From: a virus
Direction: 5' to 3' (one strand)
IMG/VR virus record: IMGVR_UViG_3300023108_001196
Span: 1 to 22,188 of that record
DNA length: 22,188 bases
Of the stretch, positions 14,678 to 21,951 are shown one piece after another. Made by a program: the position numbers and the translations under genes. The notes beneath the pieces were generated by a model. That model was not told the DNA's origin. It was given only the letters and a program-made list of their open reading frames with translations, and did not search any database. Within the stretch, counting starts at the first letter, position 1, and each line of letters opens with the position of its first letter.

Positions 14678-15916
14678 ATGAATACAGTAGAAGATTACCT
14701 TGAATTATTAGTTGGACTTAAAAACAGTTCTATGTTTAAGATAGAGTCTAGCGACATTTCTATATTACAAAGTATAGGAAGACAAGTCTTTAGGGGAACA
14801 GCATTAACTGATAGACAATATTCTTTAGTAAAAGAAAAACTACTAAAATATAAAGATCAATTTGACAATAATTCTAATTTTGAAGTAGAATTAGAAAATC
14901 TTAGAATGCCTCTGAGAGAAATTGATAGAAGCAAATATATTAAAGTTTGTGATTATGATAATCCGTTTCCTAACACACCCTATCATTTGCATAAAAGTGA
15001 TAGAAAGTGGATTAAGGTTAGATTTCCGTTTAGTAAAAAACTTATAGTAGAACTAGATAAAATACAAAAGGTAGGCGACTATCATCATACAAAAGGTAGC
15101 CACGAACATTATTTTGTTCTCAATGAAAAAAATATACACCGTTTGGTAGAAATATTTAAAGATAAGAATTTTGACATAGATGATTTTCTTATTGAAACAT
15201 ATGAACAATTAGAAAAAATTAATAACAATAAACATTTATATATTCCTGGTGTATATAACTTTGAAGTAAAACATTTACCAGATGTTGCTAAAACTAATTT
15301 AGAAAAAATGTTAGGAAAACCTACAACTAAAAATTTAGCACTTTATAAAGACAAACAAAAAATATTCGGATTAAACTATTTTGACAAAAATGACTTAGAA
15401 ATTAGTACTAATAATTTAAGTATTATTAGTCAAAAAATAATCAACAGAACACAAAAAAACGTGATGGTTAATTCAAACAAATACACGTTTGATAACTTAA
15501 TATATAGCATAGTCGAATTAAAAAGATTTCCTCTTTTAGTAATACTACCTTCTGACAATCCATTAAATCATTTGGTTAAAGTACATAGAGCTTTTAGAAA
15601 CATTCTAGATGACACTGAGTCTACAGTTTTATTTAGACTAGATAATGACAAAAATAATGACTTTAATAGTTACATTAAAGACAATAAACTAAATTCTCCT
15701 CTTGACAAAAACACAAAAATAGTGTATATTAACGATAAGATACCGAAACCTTTAATCAAATCTGATTGGAATGCTTATACTGCTCTTATGTTAGAAAGTA
15801 TTAGACCAAACATAAAAACAAAAGCATATCTAAACGAATTTGATTTAGTACTACAGTTTGATAGTAATACATCTCAGTACATGCGGTTTCAAAGACAATC
15901 TATTGAGGAAATTTAA
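14678..15916 (+). CDS. Protein with a HARP-like domain upstream of UvsW, function unknown
   Basis: A 412-residue protein I cannot assign to a named family. Residues 28-60 (SILQSIGRQVFRGTALTDRQ, then VKEKLLKY) resemble the N-terminal lead-in of phage SF2 helicases. Residues about 111-181 (WIKVRFPFSKKLIVELDKI, then HEHYFVLNEKNIHRLVEIF and FDIDDFLIETYEQLEKI) fit the pattern of the HARP/SMARCAL1 annealing domain: 'V.+PF...LI..L.KI...Y.......F.L.E.NI..L'. The C-terminal 200 residues have alternating hydrophobic strands (FPLLVILPSDN) but no Walker A, DExx or motif VI, so no working helicase is visible. It abuts uvsW, and a role with UvsW in fork regression or annealing is plausible. Confidence 0.6.
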   Translation: MNTVEDYLELLVGLKNSSMFKIESSDISILQSIGRQVFRGTALTDRQYSLVKEKLLKYKDQFDNNSNFEVELENLRMPLREIDRSKYIKVCDYDNPFPNTPYHLHKSDRKWIKVRFPFSKKLIVELDKIQKVGDYHHTKGSHEHYFVLNEKNIHRLVEIFKDKNFDIDDFLIETYEQLEKINNNKHLYIPGVYNFEVKHLPDVAKTNLEKMLGKPTTKNLALYKDKQKIFGLNYFDKNDLEISTNNLSIISQKIINRTQKNVMVNSNKYTFDNLIYSIVELKRFPLLVILPSDNPLNHLVKVHRAFRNILDDTESTVLFRLDNDKNNDFNSYIKDNKLNSPLDKNTKIVYINDKIPKPLIKSDWNAYTALMLESIRPNIKTKAYLNEFDLVLQFDSNTSQYMRFQRQSIEEI

Positions 15917-17383
15917 TTGGCAAGTTGCAAACTAATAATTGAAGATGAAGTAAACATCAAACTAGAAGGATTAGATGTAGATGTTAGAAGAAAGCTCTCC
16001 AATGCTCTTAAGTTTGAAGTGCCTTATGCTCGATACATGCCCCAGTATAAACTGGGACGATGGGACGGTAAAGTTGCTTTCTTTGGTATTGGCGGGACAG
16101 GCTACGTTAATCATCTTGATGTCATTGTTGATACTTTACAAAAAAATAACGTCCAAATAGTTGACATTGAAGATAATAGACATCCAGTACAGTTTAACTT
16201 TCCTACTATTACAGAACGTTACTGGGCAGACCAAGGTGTACGCTGGCCAAAAGGTCATCCTGCAGAAGGCGAAGAAATAATTCTGCGTGACTATCAAGTT
16301 ACAGCAATCAACAACTTTCTACAAAACCCACAGAGCTTGCAGGAAATTGCAACAGGTGCAGGTAAAACAATTACCACAGCCACACTGTCACACATTAGTG
16401 AGCCGTACGGACGTAGTCTTGTGATTGTGCCTAACAAATCACTTGTTACACAAACAGAAGAAGACTACATCAATTGTGGGTTAGACGTAGGGGTGTACTT
16501 CGGAGACAGAAAAGAACTAGGTAAGACTCACACTATATGCACTTGGCAAAGTTTGAATATACTTGACAAGCGGCATAAGGACGGCGCGGCTGTATTAAGC
16601 CTAGCAGAGTTCTTAGAAGGTGTAAGCACTATTATTGTCGACGAAGTACACCAAGCTAAAGCAGAAGTACTAAAGAATCTGCTTACACGCAACCTACGCA
16701 ACGCTCCTATCCGTTGGGGACTAACTGGCACAGTACCTAAAGAGAAGTTTGAGTTTGAGTCTATCCACGCTTCATTAGGTCCAGTAATTGGACAGATCAG
16801 TGCTAAGGAATTACAAGACAAAGGTGTGCTATCACAGTGTCATGTTAACATTGTACAATTAATGGACACTCAAGTACACACTGATTATCAATCAGAATTA
16901 AAGTATCTAGTAACAAATAAAGACAGAATAGAATATATAGGCAAACTACTAAACACAGTAAGGCAATCAGGTAATACACTTATACTTGTAGACAGAATTA
17001 GTGCAGGCGAAATGCTACAAGAACTAATACCCGGATCAACATTTGTAAAGGGTGACGTTAAGCTAAAAGATCGAAAGGATGCTTATGACGAGATTAATAC
17101 AGGTGATAACCAAGTGGTCATCGCTACATATGGGGTTGCGGCTGTTGGGATTAATATTCCTCGGATCTTTAACCTTGTTCTTATTGAGCCTGGTAAATCT
17201 TTTGTTCGTGTTATTCAATCTATAGGTAGAGGCGTAAGAAAGGCAAAGGACAAAGACTTCGTACAAATATGGGATCTTACAAGCACTTGTAAGTTTGCGA
17301 AGCGGCACCTTACTCAACGTAAAAAGTTTTACAAAGAGGCGCAGTACCCATTCACAATTGAAAAGGTGGACTGGAATGTTTAG
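15917..17383 (+). CDS. uvsW: UvsW helicase (SF2 branch-migration helicase)
   Basis: A 488-residue helicase. T4 UvsW unwinds R-loops, regresses stalled forks and drives branch migration, and it shuts off origin-dependent replication. Motif Q/I: LRDYQVTAINNFL then ATGAGKT at about 145-151; motif II DEVH at 242-245; motif III GLTGT at 268-272; motif V ATYGVAAVGINIP; motif VI QSIGRGVRKAKD at 434-445. The N-terminal region (YMPQYKLGRWDGKVAFF, about 41-56) is the UvsW DNA-binding domain signature. It starts with TTG directly after the upstream TAA; no ATG is available before residue 41, which lies inside the conserved domain. Expressed with the HARP-like gene. Confidence 0.92.
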   Translation: MASCKLIIEDEVNIKLEGLDVDVRRKLSNALKFEVPYARYMPQYKLGRWDGKVAFFGIGGTGYVNHLDVIVDTLQKNNVQIVDIEDNRHPVQFNFPTITERYWADQGVRWPKGHPAEGEEIILRDYQVTAINNFLQNPQSLQEIATGAGKTITTATLSHISEPYGRSLVIVPNKSLVTQTEEDYINCGLDVGVYFGDRKELGKTHTICTWQSLNILDKRHKDGAAVLSLAEFLEGVSTIIVDEVHQAKAEVLKNLLTRNLRNAPIRWGLTGTVPKEKFEFESIHASLGPVIGQISAKELQDKGVLSQCHVNIVQLMDTQVHTDYQSELKYLVTNKDRIEYIGKLLNTVRQSGNTLILVDRISAGEMLQELIPGSTFVKGDVKLKDRKDAYDEINTGDNQVVIATYGVAAVGINIPRIFNLVLIEPGKSFVRVIQSIGRGVRKAKDKDFVQIWDLTSTCKFAKRHLTQRKKFYKEAQYPFTIEKVDWNV

Positions 17384-18092
17384 GAAAAAAGAAAAACTTA
17401 AACTTACAGCTTATGCTCCGTCTACCGGTCTTATTGACTTATTTCCAGTTGTTAAATCTCAAATGCCGTCATGGTTTAAAAAGTTAGGTAAAAATGATTT
17501 AAAATCAGATAAGCCTTTAAATGCAAAAGTATGTACAGGATTATTAGATTTATATGCAGATTCAATAACTATTCCTGCTTGGCAAGATATGTCTATTACA
17601 ATATTTCCAAACGGTGAAACTTCTGTTGAAGTTCAAAATGAAAAATGGGGAGTAGTTGTATTTACACATCAGTTAGACACACAAGCGCCAGGAGTATGGC
17701 CTAATCACGTTGCAGTTAAATTTGTATCACCTTGGTTAATGGAATGTAATAAAGATATAAAATGGCATTCAATTCAACCTACTTGGGATCAAACTTCTCC
17801 TTGTGATTATGTAATTATTCCCGGAACCTTTGAATTTAAATATTATAATAGATCAAATTTATTTGCCTTATTTCCGATAAAAGAAAATCCAGTAACTTAT
17901 AATATTAGAGCAGGAGAACCTTTAGCTATGCTACTTCCTGGGACTGAAGAAGAATACGAGTTAAGTTGCGAATTTATTAGCCATGACGATGCTGAAAGGA
18001 TATTAACTAAAATATGGGAATTTAAACCTGGTCTAGCTTATCAAAGATTTAGATCTTACCTAAGGAAGAAAAATGCAAATATTGACACTTGA
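17376..18092 (+). CDS. Conserved unknown protein, DUF6065-like pattern
   Basis: A 238-residue protein from ATG 17376, which overlaps the uvsW stop by eight bases. The longer frame from 17295 lies within uvsW and is rejected. KLTAYAPSTGLIDLFPVVKSQ at the start (about 8-28), a middle with ITIFPNG and WPNHVAVKF, then SPWLM and TWDQTSPCDYVIIPG, and IRAGEPLAMLLPG near the end recall proteins annotated DUF6065. In those, a 'G..F...P' beta-rich fold ends in 'GeP....P'. I know of no activity for that family. Soluble and beta-rich. Its position between uvsW and an oxygenase group does not reveal the role. A weak GGTGG precedes the start. Confidence 0.6.
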   Translation: MFRKKEKLKLTAYAPSTGLIDLFPVVKSQMPSWFKKLGKNDLKSDKPLNAKVCTGLLDLYADSITIPAWQDMSITIFPNGETSVEVQNEKWGVVVFTHQLDTQAPGVWPNHVAVKFVSPWLMECNKDIKWHSIQPTWDQTSPCDYVIIPGTFEFKYYNRSNLFALFPIKENPVTYNIRAGEPLAMLLPGTEEEYELSCEFISHDDAERILTKIWEFKPGLAYQRFRSYLRKKNANIDT

Positions 18093-18579
18093 CAACAAAA
18101 CTTTTAAATTAAATAGTTTACCAGATAAATTAGAAGACGAAATACATTTTAGTGTTCTAGATAATTCAGATCCTAAAAATCCTGATTTCTTTTTTATGCC
18201 TTTAATTTTTGTCGAGTCATTTAGCGCACCTGCTATTGTTATGGAAATAAATGGTAAAGAAATTATGATGCCTATAGATTGGTGTATGGCGGTCGGCGAC
18301 AGTCAGACTGGAAACGATTTAGAAATTCTTCCGCTAACTAGTATAAACGATCGAGGTTTTGAAGCATTCCTTTTTAACCCATTAACTAGTTATAAAATAG
18401 ATTTTGGATCTATAAAAATCACAAACTTTTATAATGACGTTAAGTGGTACTTCCCAAAAATGCGTAATGGACAACTATTAAGTGTACCAATTAGTGACGG
18501 AGATGAATCCTTGTGTGCATATTTTGTAAAAGATATAAGCAGACAATGTGAAGTAATAGAATACGCACAATTATTATAA
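18073..18579 (+). CDS. Conserved unknown phage protein (168 residues)
   Basis: I do not recognise a family. A beta-rich soluble protein with alternating strands. Notable stretches are NPDFFFMPLIFVESFSAPAI (about 37-56), EIMMPIDWCMAVGDS (63-77) and KWYFPKMRNGQLLSVPI (124-140). AAGGAAG at 18062-18068 is a fair ribosome site. It overlaps the upstream gene by 20 bases and the next by one (TAATG). The tight coupling with the DUF6065-like gene suggests the two act together. The 'D' at 69 within PIDWC and C71 are possible functional residues but no catalytic pattern is clear. Confidence 0.65.
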   Translation: MQILTLDNKTFKLNSLPDKLEDEIHFSVLDNSDPKNPDFFFMPLIFVESFSAPAIVMEINGKEIMMPIDWCMAVGDSQTGNDLEILPLTSINDRGFEAFLFNPLTSYKIDFGSIKITNFYNDVKWYFPKMRNGQLLSVPISDGDESLCAYFVKDISRQCEVIEYAQLL

Positions 18580-19169
18580 TGCAAGTACATAGTCAAACAC
18601 ATAATAATAATGATTTTATACGAGGTTGGTATTTAGACAACTTAGATACATGTGATCAAATTATAGACTATTTTAAAAATAACAACAATAAATTTTTAGG
18701 ACGTTCGTCTAATGGTGTAGATGCTACGGTAAAGGATAGTACTGATTGCTATCTGCAAGATGCACAGTTAGCAAATTTATATGTAACTCAACTAATGGAT
18801 GTTGCTTCAGAATATATTAACCTTTATCCTTTTGTAAATTTTTATAGTCCTTGGGGAATTAATGATAACATTAATATACAAGAATATAAACCGTCTCAAG
18901 GATATCACAAGTGGCATACAGAACGCAGCGGAGTTGAATATCAAATTAGTACAAGACATATGGTATTCATGACGTACTTAAATGATATAACTGATGGAGG
19001 AGAAACTGAATTCTTTCATCAAAAAATAAAAGTTAAACCTGAAAAAGGTTTGACATTAATATGGCCAGCTGACTGGACCTTTACACATAGAGGAGTTCCT
19101 TCCTCTACAGAAACCAAGTATATTGTTACAGGATGGTTTAATTATTTTGGAGAAAACAATGGGAATTAA
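18579..19169 (+). CDS. 2-oxoglutarate/Fe(II) oxygenase (prolyl-4-hydroxylase-like)
   Basis: A 196-residue dioxygenase. YHKWHTERSG at about 109-118 supplies the first metal ligands, H113 and E115, an H-x-E in place of the usual H-x-D. FMTYLNDITDGGETEFF at 130-146 is the family core. FTHRG at 168-172 gives the distal histidine H170, and TKYIVTGWFNYF ends the fold, with K180 where the 2-oxoglutarate-binding basic residue sits. Such enzymes hydroxylate protein side chains, small molecules or nucleobases, and marine T4-like phages often carry several. Target unknown. The cupin after it starts inside its 3' end. Confidence 0.85.
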   Translation: MQVHSQTHNNNDFIRGWYLDNLDTCDQIIDYFKNNNNKFLGRSSNGVDATVKDSTDCYLQDAQLANLYVTQLMDVASEYINLYPFVNFYSPWGINDNINIQEYKPSQGYHKWHTERSGVEYQISTRHMVFMTYLNDITDGGETEFFHQKIKVKPEKGLTLIWPADWTFTHRGVPSSTETKYIVTGWFNYFGENNGN

Positions 19170-19530
19170 AGCAGGAAAGATCTGGGGTAATACAGAACTT
19201 ATACACGCAAACGGTGTACTAGAATTTCACCGTATTGAGTTTAATGCAGGTTATAAGTGTTCAGAACACGAACACAGATTTAAGTGGAACGGATTCTTTG
19301 TTGAATCGGGCAAGATGCTTGTTCGTGTTTGGCAAGATGCAGATCAAGAAGGTTTGGTTGATGAAACCATTCTTGAAGCGGGTGACTTTACACAAGTAAA
19401 ACCCGGAAAAATTCACCAGTTTGAAGGTTTAGAAGATGGTGTCGCTTTTGAACTATACTGGGCTGAATTTAATCATGACGATATTGTTCGTCGAACAGTT
19501 GGCACCGAAGTAACAAAAGGAAAGAAGTAA
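19159..19530 (+). CDS. Small cupin-domain protein
   Basis: A 123-residue single cupin. CSEHEHRFKWNGFFVESGKM at about 34-53 contains the H37-x-H39 metal pair of cupin motif 1, and GDFTQVKPGKIHQFEG at 75-90 is motif 2 with H86. The start at ATG 19159 is preceded by GGAG (19149-19152). The extension from 19123 lies within the oxygenase and is rejected. Cupins of this size may be isomerases, epimerases or metal-dependent sensors; the sequence alone does not tell. It sits between an Fe(II) oxygenase and a transporter gene. Confidence 0.8.
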   Translation: MGIKAGKIWGNTELIHANGVLEFHRIEFNAGYKCSEHEHRFKWNGFFVESGKMLVRVWQDADQEGLVDETILEAGDFTQVKPGKIHQFEGLEDGVAFELYWAEFNHDDIVRRTVGTEVTKGKK

Positions 19531-19531
19531 A

Positions 19532-20188
19532 ATGTTTACAAAACTATTAGACGGTGTAGACAAGACTCTAGTTAGAAATCTTGTAATCTTACACACACTA
19601 GTAATTGCAGTAAGTAATTATTTGGTTACAATTAGGTTTGATTTATTTCCAGGTGCGGATTTGCCCTTGTTTGGATCATTCCCTTTAGCGGCGGCAGCGT
19701 TTACGTTTCCAATCGTTGTTGTAGCAACTGACCTAACAGTACGTATGGTTGGTAAAGAAGCAGGTCGTGCAGTAGTAGCAATGGCTATTATTCCTGCTAT
19801 TATTGCTTCAGTGCTAGTATTATTAGCACTAGGTGATGAACATGCATACAGAGTAGGATTTGCAAGTGGTACTGCATATGCTATTGGTACAATGCTTGAT
19901 GTATATGTTTTCCAAGCAATCCGTGAACGTTCAAATGCATGGTGGGCAGCGCCAGCAATTTCAACTATTGCAGCCAACATCATTGACACATATTCATTCT
20001 TTTATGTGGCATTTGCAGGTTCAACAGACGCAGAAGGCAACTTAACTTGGATTGGTGAGAACTGGCACATTGTTGCACAGAACAACACACTGACTAAGAT
20101 TGTAGTTGGCTTAATTGTGTTCCTACCGGCATACGGTATATTACTTAACTACCTAAAAGGTAAGTTAAATGACACTGCCAAAGGGTAA
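19532..20188 (+). CDS. yhhQ: Queuosine-precursor transporter (YhhQ/VUT family)
   Basis: A 218-residue inner-membrane protein with about six membrane helices (near residues 14-34, 47-66, 78-100, 105-125, 137-160 and 185-208). FPIVVVATDLTVRMVGKEAGRAVV at 59-82 (shown in part: VATDLTVRMVGKEAGR) fits the YhhQ signature 'TDi..e.yGk..ar..v'. Near 141-156, STIAANIIDTYSFFYVAF includes the conserved 'D...F' region. The family imports preQ0/preQ1-type 7-deazaguanines. In bacteria these go to tRNA queuosine; in some phages they are placed in DNA to resist restriction. No other deazaguanine gene is visible here. AGGAAAG provides the ribosome site. Confidence 0.83.
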   Translation: MFTKLLDGVDKTLVRNLVILHTLVIAVSNYLVTIRFDLFPGADLPLFGSFPLAAAAFTFPIVVVATDLTVRMVGKEAGRAVVAMAIIPAIIASVLVLLALGDEHAYRVGFASGTAYAIGTMLDVYVFQAIRERSNAWWAAPAISTIAANIIDTYSFFYVAFAGSTDAEGNLTWIGENWHIVAQNNTLTKIVVGLIVFLPAYGILLNYLKGKLNDTAKG

Positions 20189-20438
20189 TTTAATCCCCGG
20201 TGAAGCACTGATATATGAGCGTAGCAACGGTGTTGTATACGCTCATTATCGCGACAAGCCCGAGATACCTCGCTGGATAGTAGGCGGGGATCCGGCTGCC
20301 GTTGCTAAAGCTCAAGGTAAGCTAATAGACTATGGTGAATGGATAAATTTGTGCGAAGTTGCTGCAACAAATCCTACACTAAAAAATCAACTGGATAAAC
20401 TAGTTACGATGTATTATATTGCGAAAGAAAGTAAATGA
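20169..20438 (+). CDS. Small conserved unknown protein (89 residues)
   Basis: Unknown. The N-terminus (GEALIYERSNGVVYAHYRDKP, residues about 11-31) looks like a beta hairpin; EIPRWIVGGDP follows, then a helical second half (AAVAKAQGKL, LCEVAATNPTLKNQLDKL). It overlaps the transporter gene by 20 bases and the next gene as ATGA, so it is co-translated with them. The first 150 bases have a higher G+C content and different codons than its neighbours. No family signature. Confidence 0.65.
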   Translation: MTLPKGNLIPGEALIYERSNGVVYAHYRDKPEIPRWIVGGDPAAVAKAQGKLIDYGEWINLCEVAATNPTLKNQLDKLVTMYYIAKESK

Positions 20439-21148
20439 AACAATTGATTGTAAATAATCATTTAATATTTCCTACTGTAGTATCTGAAACATTACACACT
20501 GTTACAGATAAGGAAAAAGACTGTTGGTTTGATTTATACTTAAAAAATTCTAACAATGAAGGTAGGTCTCAAGACTTTATTGGATTTGAAAATATACAAA
20601 ATGAAACAATATTTAATGATCTATTAATGAACAAATTAAAAATTAGTATCAATGAATATTTTAAATGTCTTAATATAAATGCAGACACCCTTGATGTACA
20701 TCTAACTAAGTGCTTTTTTAATGTTACTAATCAGAGTGGTATTGATGTTCACGACCATTCCGAAAATCATATTTCTTTTACCTATTATCCTTTTATTGCT
20801 AACGGAAAAGATAGAGATATTATGATTTATAATTTTAATGAAGCTCATGCTAACGAACCTTATGCACATTTTTTTAGTAACTATATTACTGAATGGACGT
20901 CTATAAACAGTAATATTATTTCATTTCCTATAACAGAAGGTTCTCTTTTTATATTTCCGTCTAAGTTAAAACATTGTATTGAAGAACGACAAGGCGACAA
21001 ATATGAAGAAGGAAAAACATTTACAAATAAAGAATCATTGCAACAAAGCCGCTTTTGTGTAGCGGGCGACATGTTGTATACTAAAAAAGAAAATATAAAC
21101 AGTTACAATCGAGCTTTGTCAAATCCTAAAAATTGGAGAATAATATGA
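20435..21148 (+). CDS. Putative 2-oxoglutarate/Fe(II) oxygenase (2OG-FeII_Oxy_5-like)
   Basis: A 237-residue protein. VHLTKCFFNVTNQSG then IDVHDHSENHISFTYYPF at about 103-120 gives H106-x-H108, the metal pair as found in this subgroup. EGSLFIFPSKLKHCIEERQG at 168-187 carries the distal histidine H180, and R206 in SRFCVAGDM is the expected 2-oxoglutarate ligand. The spacing fits the family pattern 'N....G...H.H....SG.YY...G.l.lFPs.L.H.v...R.si'. It is the second oxygenase in the window and only distantly like the one at 18579. Coupled to both neighbours (ATGA). Confidence 0.75.
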   Translation: MKQLIVNNHLIFPTVVSETLHTVTDKEKDCWFDLYLKNSNNEGRSQDFIGFENIQNETIFNDLLMNKLKISINEYFKCLNINADTLDVHLTKCFFNVTNQSGIDVHDHSENHISFTYYPFIANGKDRDIMIYNFNEAHANEPYAHFFSNYITEWTSINSNIISFPITEGSLFIFPSKLKHCIEERQGDKYEEGKTFTNKESLQQSRFCVAGDMLYTKKENINSYNRALSNPKNWRII

Positions 21149-21951
21149 GAATTATTGCAGGACCCTGCCAACACGAAACACTAGCACAGAGTGCAGAGAT
21201 TGCACGTGAGTGTAAACGTGTGTGCGACAAGTATGGAATTGATTACTACTTTAAAGCAAGTTTTGACAAAGCAAATCGTACAAGCGTAACAGGCAAACGT
21301 GGGGTAGGCTTACACCCATTTGTGCATGACATACTTGCGCTAAAAGACGAACTAAATGTAAAAGCACTAACAGATGTACATGAAGTAGATCAAATACAGT
21401 ATCTAAAAGACATTGTAGATGTTTTACAAATACCTGCATTCTTATGTCGTCAAACAGATTTAATACAAGCCGCTTGTAAAACAAACTGTATTGTAAATAT
21501 TAAAAAAGGGCAGTTCCTAGCACCGTGGGATGTCAAAGGAATACTAAGTAAAACAGAAGGTGCTAAAGAAGTATGGATAACAGAGAGAGGTACAAGTTTT
21601 GGTTATAATACCCTGGTTGTTGATTTTACTGGGCTTGACTATATGCTCACTAATTATAACGTTCCCATTGTATTGGATGCTACCCACTCGGTACAGAAGC
21701 CGGGTGGAAACGGCACTTCAAGTGGAGGCAATCGCGATTTCGTTCCAGGTCTTACTCGTGCTGCTTCTGCTTTGGGTATCAGCAACTTCTTTTTAGAAGT
21801 ACACGCTGACCCAGACAATGCACCTAGCGACGGTCCTAATATGTTGCGTCTAGAAGACTTTGAAAAAACAGTTATAGACATTATTAAATATTCTTATCGT
21901 GAAACAGAAACTATACCCGTTGACAGAAATTATACAGGATTTAATAAATGA
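21145..21951 (+). CDS. kdsA: 3-deoxy-D-manno-octulosonate-8-phosphate synthase
   Basis: A 268-residue enzyme that condenses arabinose-5-phosphate with phosphoenolpyruvate to make Kdo-8-phosphate, the first committed step to the Kdo of LPS or capsule. Signatures are strong: IIAGPCQHE at the N-terminus, YYFKASFDKANRTS, LTDVHEVDQI, QIPAFLCRQTDL, NIKKGQFLAPWD, ITERGTSFGYN, DATHSVQKPGG and PSDGPNML. The C in GPC (C8) with H, E and D later matches the metal-dependent class of KdsA. Start ATG 21145 (GGAG at 21135-21138), not 21133. Length fits the family. From about 21600 on, synonymous codon choice changes (see findings). Confidence 0.94.
   Translation: MRIIAGPCQHETLAQSAEIARECKRVCDKYGIDYYFKASFDKANRTSVTGKRGVGLHPFVHDILALKDELNVKALTDVHEVDQIQYLKDIVDVLQIPAFLCRQTDLIQAACKTNCIVNIKKGQFLAPWDVKGILSKTEGAKEVWITERGTSFGYNTLVVDFTGLDYMLTNYNVPIVLDATHSVQKPGGNGTSSGGNRDFVPGLTRAASALGISNFFLEVHADPDNAPSDGPNMLRLEDFEKTVIDIIKYSYRETETIPVDRNYTGFNK

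Noticed and set aside
16528-16821. Reverse reading frame of 97 codons inside uvsW
   Set aside because: Shadow of a well-supported helicase gene, without its own start signals.
17295-17375. Longer N-terminus for the DUF6065-like gene
   Set aside because: This part lies in uvsW and reads as an out-of-frame basic peptide; ATG 17376 gives the natural start.
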